NCBI RefSeq assembly: GCF_000208865.1
Contig: NC_018398.1
Location: forward strand, 2,480,001 to 2,544,000
Direction of reading: 5' to 3'
DNA from: Neospora caninum Liverpool
Lineage: Eukaryota > Apicomplexa > Conoidasida > Eucoccidiorida > Sarcocystidae
Length of the DNA stretch: 64,000 nucleotides
Part shown: positions 10,287-20,862 of the stretch, one piece after another
Position numbering within the stretch: the stretch's first letter is position 1
Layout: every line of letters starts with the position of its first letter
The notes under the pieces: generated by a model
Told to the model about the DNA's origin: nothing
What the model saw: only the letters and a program-made list of their open reading frames with translations
Database searches by the model: none
Position numbers and translations under genes: made by a program

Positions 10287-13200
10287 ATGGGAGGAGGCGG
10301 AGGCGGTGCGCTGAATAAGCTCTTCCCGGGGTACAAGGACAAAATCTGGCTGAAAGTTCCTGTGCAGGTACGCGTGAGAGACTCCAAACTCGAGGCCTGA
10401 GCAATAGGCCTTCCCCTTTCCCCCCCCTCGTCTCAGCCCCGTGCACTGGGACATCGCTACGTTTTCGTGCGGGAGGTCGTGTGAGCTCGTGCGCAAACCG
10501 ACGATTTCCGCCCCGGTTCGCTACCTCTCCTGAGCGAAACGGGAAGCCGTTCGTTGGGGGGGGGGAAANNNNNNNNNNNNNNNNNNNNNNNNNNNNNNNN
10601 NNNNNNNNNNNNNNNNNNNNNNNNNNNNNNNNNNNNNNNNNNNNNNNNNNNNNNNNNNNNNNNNNNNNCCGCCTTCCGGCCGTCGACTAAAGAGACAATC
10701 AGTCGAGGCACTCTCGTCGAGGGCGCGGATTTCTACCTCCCAACGGCGCAGGAGCAGCAGCGCCTCGCCCGTCACTTCGAGCCCTACTCGGAGCAGACAA
10801 GAAGAAAGAAGAAAGTTCCGCTACCAGAGGTCAGCTGCGTCTCTTCTTTCCTGCTCCGAGGACATCCGCCCCGCCAAGCCGAAAACGCCCGAGCTCTCAG
10901 GGGACGTGCCCCGTGCATGCGTTTCAGGACTCAGAGACTGGCAGGAGACCACGCCTGTGTACAGTGTTCTCTCGTCTGTTTTTCTGCGCCGGTCGATTCC
11001 ATCGTTCTGCTTCTTCGGTGCGGTATATTCTCGTGCGTGCGCGCCGGTGCCTGTGCAGCCTTCTTCTAGAGTATGCGGATCAGGTGGCGGCGGGCGAGCG
11101 CCTCGCCCGACTCGGCGCCTGTGACGTGGATAGCTGCCTGCACGCGGTGAGCCTTGTTCGGCTTCGTAGCTCGTTCTGCTCTGTCGGTACACCATGTTTT
11201 TGTCTCCAGCATTTCGGTGTATTTGGCGGTCGCTCTCGGCGCCTCCTTCGTTCACGACTACTTCTACCAGCGGCGACCGGTCGCGTGGTGTCTCGAGAAG
11301 GAACCCCCGCACCCGCCGAGCTACCCTTTCTGGTTCAAATCGCTCTTCCATTCTCACGACATTCCCTCTGTCCGACGTGGCTACGAAGTCTACCGCAAGG
11401 TGAGATTCGCCCTCCCGTGCGCCGCGCTTCGTGCCTCCCCCCCCCCTCTGCTCCACGACTCTCGCTTCTGCGCAGACGAGACAGCATGACGCGCCAGGTG
11501 ACAAAGTCGCAAAAACTTCGCCCGTGCCCCACGAACCGTCCACACGCCTATTTTCATGTCTATATGTGCGTGGAAATAGGTATGTACGTGCAGTGCACGC
11601 GGCGCGCGGGGTCACATCGCGGGCCCCGTTGCCTTTTGCGGAGTTCCGATCTTCATCGCGTCTCCGTGGGTTCGGTCTCTGTCGCCGCATCCACCTGTCG
11701 CGCAGTGTGCAGATGGGGCCTTTTTCGTCTCTCAGTCCGGGTTTCAGCGGCGACGCCCTCGACTCGCCTGGAGTGTGGAGGGAAGCGCAGGACTCTCGAC
11801 TCTCTGGACAGCGACGACGCTCTGTGTGTGGTCTCCGCTCGCGCGGTTTTGTGTGTCTGTTTTGGCAGGTGTGCGCGACTTGCCACTCGATGGAGCAGCT
11901 GCACTTCCGTCACCTGGTCGGGGAGGTTCTTCCCGAGAAGCGTGTGAAGCAGATCGCGGCGGAGTACGACGTGACCGACGGTCCGAACGACCAGGGAGAA
12001 ATGTACACGCGTCCTGGAATCCTCGGAGACGCCTTTCCCTCGCCCTACCCGAACGAAGAAGGTAGCCGCACGCGAACGGGACACGCAGAGACGCTGTGAT
12101 TTGCACGCACAACGTCCCAGACGTGTTCGAAAGTCCGTCCGCTCCCGGCTATTAGGCGATCTTCTGTCCAGACTTCCATTGGCGCGCGCGGGTCTTCATG
12201 CTTTTTTTCAGAGGAACTGGTCGTCGGATGTCAATGTGCGCGGGTCTAAGGCTACCTGTTCCGGCGTCCTGTGGGCGTCCACACACTGCACATCGCGGAC
12301 GTAGTCCCCACGCAGTGCGCGTCTCCGGCGTGTCTTCCCCATGTCGTGTCGCAACCGCTTTTTGTCGCTTGCTGTCCGCAGCTGCGCGGTACGCGAACGG
12401 AGGCGCGTATCCGCCGGATCTTTCCCTCATCACCGCCGCCCGCCACTTTGGTCCGGACTACCTGATGGCTCTGCTCGGCGGGTACCGCGACCCGCCTGAA
12501 GGAGTGGAGCTCCGCCCCGGCCTGTACTGGAACGTGTGGTTCCCCGGAAACGCGATTGCGATGCCTCCGCCTCTTATGGACGAAATGATCGACTACGAAG
12601 ACGGCACTCCGTGCAACATTTCGCAGATGGTAAGGAGAAGGGGGCGGAGGCGCGCGGCTGCAAAACTGTGGGCAGCCACAAAGGTGACGGTGTGTCGCTC
12701 TTTCGTGGCCGCGAGGCAAAAAACTGCGAGGCATTCAAACGCGAAACGTGTTGCCAAGAGCAAGGCTCACCTGGGGACGATTTTCGGGATTCTCGAAAAG
12801 AGGGTTCGAACCGTGGCGTCTTTGTCGTTTATGTAAATCTAGTAATGCGTGTCAAGTTGCTTGTGTCTATAGTTAGCTCAAGGAGATGCATAGGTAAGAA
12901 ACTTAACATGATACTAGCCGAGAATGCAACAAAAACCAGATATATGGGTAGGTATCTACGCGACGGGAGTCGTGAGAGGGGGTGCGCCGCAAAGCGCCTG
13001 CGCGCGGAAGGGGTTCTGGCCTGTCGATAGAGAGGCGCGTCTTCTCGGGGCGCAGCAGAAGCCGTGTGTGAGGAGCATAACTCCCTCTGGGCCGAACCTG
13101 CGATAAATTCATCGTGGATTCCGCTTTCTCGTTGTGGCTCCGCAGTCGAAAGACGTCGTCAACTTTCTGACCTGGGCAACGGAGCCGACGGCCGACGAGC

Positions 13201-13331
13201 GCAAACTGTACGGTTTGAAGTGCGTGAGCGCGATCGCCATCGGAACTGTCTTGATGACTCTGTGGTGGCGGTTCTACTGGGCCATGTACGCAACCCGGCG
13301 CATCGACTTCGGAAAGCTGAAGTACCTCTAG
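10287..13331 (+). CDS. CYC1: Cytochrome c1, complex III haem subunit (assembly gap inside)
   Basis: Membrane-anchored haem c subunit of the ubiquinol-cytochrome c reductase complex in the mitochondrial inner membrane, passing electrons from the Rieske centre to cytochrome c. Exons: 10287-10367, an exon ending at 10829 whose start is lost in the N gap, 11070-11146, 11210-11399, 11869-12061, 12382-12629 and 13146-13331. All visible junction phases agree. Exon 1 starts with a Gly-rich peptide (MGGGGGGALNKLFPGYKDK). Exons 3-4 give a hydrophobic stretch ending YLAVALGASFVHDYF, then VRRGYEVYRK; exon 5 opens with the haem-binding CATCH. Exon 6 carries ARYANGGAYPPDLS and NAIAMPPPLMDEMI, the probable axial-Met region. 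Exon 7 has the C-terminal anchor (IAIGTVLMTLWWRFYWAMY) and the basic matrix tail of cytochrome c1. The 11070 acceptor was chosen because it alone gives phase agreement with both neighbours. Confidence 0.9.
10569..10668. other. Assembly gap (100 N) in the cytochrome c1 gene
   Basis: Exactly 100 unknown bases, a conventional placeholder for a gap of unknown size. A G-run borders it on the left. It hides the 5' part of exon 2 and its acceptor. Confidence 0.99.
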
Positions 13332-16156
13332 AGACGGCAGCTTCAGCCGCTGCGTCTCCCGACGCAACTAGCCCTTGTGACCTGTAGGCAAATAAACGCG
13401 TTCACAGACATGGACAGAGAGCGACAGAGTTCGATTCTCGGCGACGAAAGGACCCGCTTCTCACGTGCACAGAAACCTCTCTCTCTGCGGGGGGGGGGGG
13501 GGGGAGCAAGCGTGGAAACGCGAGAAAAACGAGAAGCATCCACGGGCTCCGCGAGCAGGAACTGGACAGGACAGACGAGCTCTCTCGCAGCATGACTGCT
13601 GCCGGGTGGTAGGGGTTGCAGAGAGAGGATCGGTGCCGATGAGATGAAAGGAGAGTCCTCTCTTTGCGCGAAGCGCGTTCGTAAGTCGTCTCTTGTGTTG
13701 TCAAGTCGCCGTGTTTCGTCTGCTCTCCTCGTTCCGCGCTCTCGGCAAGGACGCGAGACAAGACACTTCTCGCTTGTGTTCGTTGCCGACAGGCATGGCC
13801 TTGTACTCTCGCCCGACGCGTGGGCGGCTTTGTAATTGTTGCTGGGGTTTCTTTGAATCTCTGAGCTGCCAAACGCACGGCGAACCTGTCGCTTGACTGC
13901 GTTACGCTGGAAACACAATGGACGGGGGTATCTCCCAGTTCGCTCGACGTCGCAGACGCACACAGCACGAGGGCCACATCTCGCGGCCTTGCAGAGTTGC
14001 CTGCTCGTCCCCAAACGGTTTTGCCACTCAAAGATCTCACTCGAAAAGTCGTACACCTTACCAGTTCCGGCCAGTGTGTGGAGCACCCTCGTGAGCGCGC
14101 GTTTTCAAGACCTCAGCGTCAGCGGCTCCGCGGAGAACGGTTTTATGCTGTCCTTTAGATTCGCAGAGGCAGCTGTCGACAGTTTTCTCTTCCGCGGTTC
14201 ACTGAAAAAAGTGTTCTCAGCTCGCAACCGGATTAATGTTTGCCGGCTTAGTGCTCCAACATGCCAGGAAACACATGGCAAGCAATGTGGGGCCCATCAG
14301 CAAGAGACTTTCACCTTGCAGTAAACGTGGAAATGCCGTCCGGAAAGTGTACCTACACCTGGCTGTACACCAGGGAAAGAATGTCACGGCCGGTCGGAAG
14401 CAGTCCCCTGCTGAGAGTACAGTTTTAAACCGGTAGATCGACATGGGGTTCTGCACATGTCGGTTTGCCGCACCTAGGTAGCAACCGTAGAAGAGAGTGT
14501 CCATTCATCCGCACGAGTGTGCAGACATCTCGGAGTCGTGAAGGCAGTTGCTACGGCTACGTGGACAAGAGGCTGCTGTTTTTTTTGGTCGTGTGATTCG
14601 AGATGGTTTTTCCGGTCTTAGTCTCTGTCAGCCCTCCCGGAAAAAAGTGTGTAGCCTCAGCGAAACCTTCGAATTCGGAAAAAAGTGGTACTTCGGTCTC
14701 AACTCAATCGGCCCGACAGCCGCTCGGAGCCGATGTGACGCCGTAGGGTAGTAAGAGTCTGAGAGAGCGTCAGTCCCTTGTCTCGGGTGTACACGGATTT
14801 GTTCCAGAAGGCCGGAACTGAGAAAGCGTCGACCCTGGAACGCCTCCCCTCGTCATGTTTTCCTGCTCAGCGGTCGCCAGCAGCTAGCATTAAACAGGTG
14901 CGTCGACACGTACCTGGTTCGTTTCTCTCCTGAAACTTTGGTGTCTCGGGCTCTTTTTTCCGCTGTATTCGCTCAGAGAAAGCGCGCCCTCAAGGCTTTG
15001 CACTGGTCCCATTTCGCATCCCCAAACACTATCGACTGCGTCACTCGAAAACCCCCGTGAACGTGGGATTTACAAGCCACAGTCCCACCGACGCACGCGC
15101 GTCTCCCCCCCCTCTCTCTCTGGGCTCTGAAACCGCCTGTCTCTAGCTAGCAGCCGCGCCGAACCTGCGGGAAGAGAGCAGTTAGCTGCCGTCGCTAGTG
15201 GAAGATCGCGTTCTTGAATTTTGGATAAAAAACACCAAACACAGGCATTCGATGACCCGTCGTTGCCCAGCGCCTGTGGCAGTTGTCCTCGTCCCGTCAC
15301 TGGTGATTTTAAAGGAGCAAGGTGAATTCCACTCGGCAGTGTATCGGCTGCTTTTCGTCGTCTGATCTTTTCTGTTTCCAAAAGCAAACGAACCCCCTCG
15401 GAATCCCGGAAAACGCAGCTGGTTTTTTCCGCAATAAAGAAAGAGAGAGAGCACAGAGGCGAGAGTTCCTCAGACAGCCCCGTGGGTGCGCGCGACTGGG
15501 CGGGCGTGTTCACCTTTCGGGTCTCTGCATGTAAATTTGCATGTGTGTGGCTGTGCCGAGAGCTTCTCCTTTCTGGCGGTGGCTAGCTGGCGCCTGGAAC
15601 TAACTGCGTCGCAAGAAAAAGACCACTGGGACAGCATGTGCTTGGCGGCAACGGAGAGTTCCAGGCTTGGCAGCGGCGTGTAGCTTGGAAACTCGACCGG
15701 TGTCGCTCTCTGGGGTTTGCGAGAGTCGCCACGCAGGAGCATCTGAATTCTTCCCTGATTTCGCCTCCCTTTTTGTCCTGTATATTTTGGGCTGCGAACG
15801 GCCAGGTCCAGCCCGCAGAAACAGACGGCGGAGGCCGGCGGAGATGCAACTTGCATTTGAAACCCGCCGGCTGCAAAGTTCCTTGGCACCACGGGAATTT
15901 TTTCCCGTGCGGCCTGTATTTATAGATGGATCCTTTAGTCGCGTTTTCGGGTTTTTTCTAAATCTGGCGTCTCCTCAGCACTGCTCCTCTCTGCCGCACG
16001 TCGCCGCCCTCTCTGGCGGGGCGAATTTGTAGAAAGCCGCAAACGGGGGCTTTCCAAATAAATAGAGACGGGTAATCCCGCCTCAAAACACCCGTGCAGC
16101 ATCGGGCTCGAATCCTCTTTCTTTTTTGTCACCCGAAATAGTCCAGGTCTTCTGCG
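13332..16156. other. Spacer between cytochrome c1 and the ASP3-type protease
   Basis: Contains the cytochrome c1 3' UTR and the protease promoter and leader. A 16-base G run sits at 13489-13504. Two overlapping minus-strand frames of over 200 codons (about 13343-14086) show no domain and no splice-supported structure, so I treat them as chance in GC-rich DNA. I see no gene. Confidence 0.55.
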
Positions 16157-19100
16157 ATGGATACCGCGGCTCCATCGGCGGGGCGACGCGCTCGCGCCTT
16201 CTGTTTGCTTCTTTCTTGCTGTCTTGTTGCCTTGCCTCTCTCTTCTGCGAACGCCCTCGTTCCTCCGTCCAGCGAAACAGTTGGACCCTCTTTCCTCGCT
16301 GCGTCTTCACAGTCGCCGGCGGAACCTCCTCAGGAGCGTCTGGCTGGGAATCGGCGTGACGCGTCGCACAGTTCGTCGCTCCCGTCCGGAACCGGAAGCG
16401 CTCTGAGGATCGAGGAAATCGCCTCTTCTGGGTCTTCACCTGAAGTCCGAGATGAAGCGCCACGGGCTCCGGCGACGCGGACGACAGAAAAATTCATTCG
16501 CCCGTACCACACTGGACCCAGTCACCGGTCGTCAGCCTACTCAGCCACTTCAGGCATTCCTCTCTGCCACACATGCAGCACCTTCGACGCTGCCAAAGGA
16601 GGCTGCCGTCTTTGTCTCCATGGAGAAGTCGCCTCCGACGTAAGAACAGATTTCGTGCAAGGGAACAGGGGGGGGGGGGGGACTCTAAACCTCACCCCCG
16701 TGGGATTTTCACCTCGTTAGATGTCCTTGCAGAAATGTACATGTCGGGTCCTGGAAAACGCCGTGCTGAAGCGACTTCGTCGCTCCGCCCAAAACGCCAA
16801 GAGAGCCGCCTAGGCAGCTGCTGAGTCGCAGAGTCCTGGCTTGGGGCTCTCCAGCTCTCTTTTTCTGGGGGGGGGGGGGGGTTCAACCAGCGAAAAGACC
16901 AGTTCTTCGTCCCTGAAAGCGCCGCCTTACTCCGTACCGGTCTCGTGCACGTTCCTGTGTCAAGCGGCGCGTCCTCGGCGGCCGACAACTGGCCGTTTTT
17001 GGTTTCGCGGAGTTTTCTGCACTCTCCCGGGCCGTCCTTGAGTCGCGTCCGTCCGGCGCTTTTTGTGGACACGGTCGCCCTTTCAAAGTGATGTGCAAAG
17101 GCTGGATCTTCGTTGCAGTCAACACGCATATGCAAAGAATCCGTAGCGTCAGCGCTCCTGGGGTGTATCCGGTGTCGTGAGTGGTCCCTACGCAAGCCGT
17201 GTTTCTTGTCCAGGACGTGGTGTTCACAGTCCCCCCGTGGAAACGCGGTTCTCGATGGCAGCGGGCTGGGAATTTCTGGCGCACACGTGACGACTGCTTT
17301 CTCTCTTCGAAAAACGCTGTGCGGGTGTGTACGGAACAGACGGAGCGCGTCGGGCGCGATCTGGGTTTCTCTTAGGTTCCGTCTGGTTCCCTCTGTGTGT
17401 GTTTTCAGTTCATGATGCCGATGACTCCCATTCGGAACATCGACACACATCGAGAGGAGACTCTGGCGCGCCTTGAGGCCAACCACAGGACGCATTTGAA
17501 CGATAACAAGAACTTTTACGTGCTGCGCGGGAAGGGGCCGTTCGGTTCCCTCGGGAACCTCCCCGGAACGCCCGGTTTGGATGCAGCGGTGGCTTTCGGA
17601 GTTGTTCCTCCCGAGCTCCCTTCTGCTTCTTTCGCTCAGACGCACAGCGGCCAGAACAGCAACCCTGGAGACGTGCAGGTCGGAGCATCAGCCGGCGGTG
17701 CCGACGTTTCGAACGAAGCGACGACCTCGGACCTGGATCTGAAGCTCGCCGAAACGTCCGTTCCCATCCTGCAGATGAAAGACGTAAGTCTCGGAGAGAG
17801 CGCGCGCAGAAAGGAAGGATGTACACATGCGGAAGAAACTCACAACTTTTGCAAGAGACGGTGTAGTTCTTCACAGCGCAGGATATGCACGTGACGGGAG
17901 CGGTTCGCGCTTGGACAGGTGCTGGGAGAGCTGAAGGGACAAAACAAACACGAAAGTCTCCCACGCCAGTTACTGTGTAGAAGGCCATCTTTGCGTTTCC
18001 ACTGTCGCACCGAGCATCCCGTGTTTCGTGTCGTTTTGTGTGTCTCTGCACGGGTTCCTCTTCCGTGAAGTGCGTCTCGAGAGAGACTCGAGGGAGCGGC
18101 TGTGTGTCGGTTTATGCGATTTTTGGACAAGAATTGGGAAACGGATCGGCCGAGAGGTGGAGACAGCGCCCGTCTCGTTTCCCTTGTTTGCCTGTTTTTT
18201 GGAAAAATTCACATACGGGTTTCTTCCCGGCGTTGCCTCCATTGCAGAGCCAATACGTTGGAGTCATTGGAATCGGAACCCCGCCTCAGTTCGTCAAACC
18301 GATCTTCGACACTGGCAGCACGTGAGACCTGGATGCATGCGTACCTGTATCCTCATTCCCGAGAAGTTTCCTGTCGAGCGTTATTCAAACCGTAAATAGG
18401 AAAACGAATTCCCGAATCCGACACATATATGTGTGTCGAGTAGGGGGGGGAGGGGAGGAGTCCTAGATCGGTGGTGCTAGGAACCGCGATACTTCATTCC
18501 AGAGATGCGCGGAACTCGCGCGAATGCCACACGCCTTCAGGGTGCTGTCTGAGATCACGCGTTCGCAAGAGACGCGTTCGCAATTAAAAATGCGGGAACC
18601 TATGTTAGGAACGTGGCGTAGATAGACGCGCGCTGTGGCGACGGCCTGTTTTGCAGTGGCGGTCCAGGTGGGGGCGGAAACACCCGCTCTTTTCGCGTGG
18701 AGTTTCCGATCGTTGCTCGCCTGCATGTCCGTGCGTGTCTTGCAGGAATCTCTGGGTGGTTGGTTCCAAATGCAAAGACGACACCTGCACCAAGGTCACG
18801 CAATTCGATCCCTCTGCCTCGTCCACCTTTAGAACGGCCAGTCCCCCAGTGCATCTGGATATTACCTTCGGTACTGGCCGCATCGAAGGGAGCACGGGAA
18901 TCGACGACTTCACAGTCGGACCGTTCTTGGTCAAGGGACAGTCCTTCGGCTTGGTGGAAAGTGAAGGCGGCCACAACATGCACGGCAACATCTTCAAGGT
19001 AAGCAATGTCGGACAGGGAGCGGTCTCGAGAGGCGAGTGCTACACATTGGAGACGCCAGTCGCACTGCAAAGTCTCCGGGGGGAGAGCGGGACGAAGCTC

Positions 19101-20862
19101 AGAATTCGATTCGCGTGGCAAATTTTCGGGTCCTCACGACGCTTCGGGCGTTCGATAGATGCGTTCCTGGGAGAGCGTGGAGGAAACCGTGCGCGTGAGC
19201 AGGAGTGTAGACTTTTCTCTCGCGCGACGCAGGGCGCATCAGATGCGGCAGCTGACTGGGGCCTTCGAATTCAGCTGGTCCTTGCTCCACTCACCGTTTT
19301 CCTGCGTGTGACACGGTTGTGTTTGTCCAGAAAGCTTTACACGTGTTTCAGTCACAGTGAGAATTCAGGAGTGCAGAATGAGGCTCGGCTTCTGTTTTGG
19401 TTCACTTTGCATCTTTCCCCCGCGGTTCGACTTGTCGTTGCTGCGTCCAGTCGATCAATTTTGAAGGCATTGTCGGTCTCGCTTTCCCCGAGATGTCCAG
19501 CACGGGGGATGTTCCCATCTACGACAACATCATCCACCAAGGCACTCTGAAGGAGAACGAATTTGCCTTTTACATGGCAAAGGGCTCCCAGGTGAGTGTT
19601 CCCCCTTTTCGAGGTGTTTCCTCACGGGGGAGGATTCCAGTCGACAGACGTGGACGGCGGTTTTGTCGGCTTCTTCGGTTAAATGACGCGTCACTTCCCG
19701 ATCTGTTTTTGCACCCCTCAGGTTTCGGCTCTGTTCTTTGGAGGCGTTGATCCGCGATTTTACGAGCCCCCAATCCACATGTTCCCCGTGACACGCGAGC
19801 ACTACTGGGAGACTCCCCTCGACGCCATTTACATTGGAGACAAGAAGTTCTGCTGTGACGAAGGCACGAACAACTACGTCATCCTTGACTCGGGCACGAG
19901 CTTCAACACCATGCCTAGCGGCGAGCTCGGCAAACTGTTGGAAATGATTCCCCCCCAGGTACGCGTCGGGGTGTCGGCCGTGTTGTCCAGGAAAGTTTTG
20001 AAGCCGTATGCCAAAAGTCTGATCCCGAGTGCCCTTCCTCGTCAGCTACACGTGGGACTCCCCAGTGGTGTGTCGCATCAGGTGCAATTGGCGTTGTGTC
20101 TGTTTGTCTCATAGGAATGCGATTTGGAAGATCCCGAATTTACCAAGGATTTCCCTACAATTACCTACGTGATCGTAAGTTGTCGTACCAAAGTCTTGGC
20201 AGCAGAGTAGCGCTGTTTTTACGGGTTTTTAAAACGTATTCGGCATCTGTTTTGAGACGCTAACTTTGAGAGTGAGAGAGGCCACACACACTGTTTTGCG
20301 CCATGCACAGTGGTCCGGGCACCACGTGCTTTTGGGAACCGACGTGGGCAACTCGGGTCGAAAACGCTTTTTCGCAATCTTTCCGGTGGATTCTGCTTTC
20401 AGGGAGGCGTGAAGTTCCCCCTGACACCAGAGCAGTACTTGGTGCGAAGCAAGGGCAACGAGTGCAAACCAGCGTACATGCAGATCGACGTACCATCCCA
20501 GTTCGGGCATGCGTACATTCTTGGATCCGTCGCTTTCATGCGGCACTACTATACTGTCTTCCGACGTTCCGACGGAACGCGGCCGTCTTTGGTAAGGAAA
20601 CTGTCGAGCCACTCAGCTGGGTTTTTGACCGACAATGCCCGCTACCCGTCGGTAAAGAGTCGAGCTGCGGTGGTAGAGTGTGATGAATATTCTTTTGGGT
20701 TTTCTTTGGTCCTTGCAGGTCGGTATCGCGCGCGCGGTGCACAGCGACGACAACAGGGCGTATCTTTCGAACGTGCTGAATGAATATCCCGGCATGCATA
20801 TGCGCAAACAGGATTTGATGATGGAGAGGTCAATGAATGCTCCGTCGATGCGTGAGTTGTGA
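16157..20862 (+). CDS. ASP3: Pepsin-family aspartyl protease, ASP3 / plasmepsin IX-X type
   Basis: Aspartic protease (family A1) of the plasmepsin IX/X clade. T. gondii ASP3 is known to mature rhoptry and microneme proteins in a post-Golgi compartment. Exons: 16157-16639, 17409-17783, 18248-18321, 18746-18998, 19451-19591, 19722-19958, 20115-20174, 20403-20591 and 20719-20862, all in phase, giving 651 residues. The N-terminus has a basic segment then a hydrophobic signal or anchor (AFCLLLSCCLVALPLSSANA). A long pro-region of about 285 residues holds two CxxC pairs (C137/C140 and C150/C153). The catalytic fold begins YVGVIGIGTPPQF; the first Asp is D307 in FDTGSTNLWV, whose codons are split by intron 3, and the second is D498 in VILDSGTSFNTM. 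The flap reads TFGTGRIEGS, with Phe in place of the usual Tyr. C-terminal landmarks are AYILGSVAFMRHYYTVF and a 40-residue charged tail. Assignment to ASP3 over other coccidian ASPs rests on memory of the plasmepsin IX/X block. Confidence 0.88.

Noticed and set aside
9583..10446. 287-codon minus-strand frame
   Set aside because: Overlaps cytochrome c1 exon 1 in antisense and is Arg/Ser-rich without any domain.
12800..12820. GGTTCGAACC, a perfect tRNA B-box-like word
   Set aside because: No 5-bp T stem around it, no A box or acceptor stem at the right distance, and it lies in a cytochrome c1 intron.
13343..14086. 247-codon minus-strand frame (and a 212-codon frame overlapping it)
   Set aside because: Two overlapping frames open at once point to base composition; no domain, and the frame crosses a 16-base G run.
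18746..19550. Exon 4 of the protease reading on into intron
   Set aside because: The alternative frame through 18651-19550 stays open, but the GTAAGC donor at 18999 and the acceptor at 19450 restore the pepsin fold (INFEGIVGLAFPEM), so the extension is intron.
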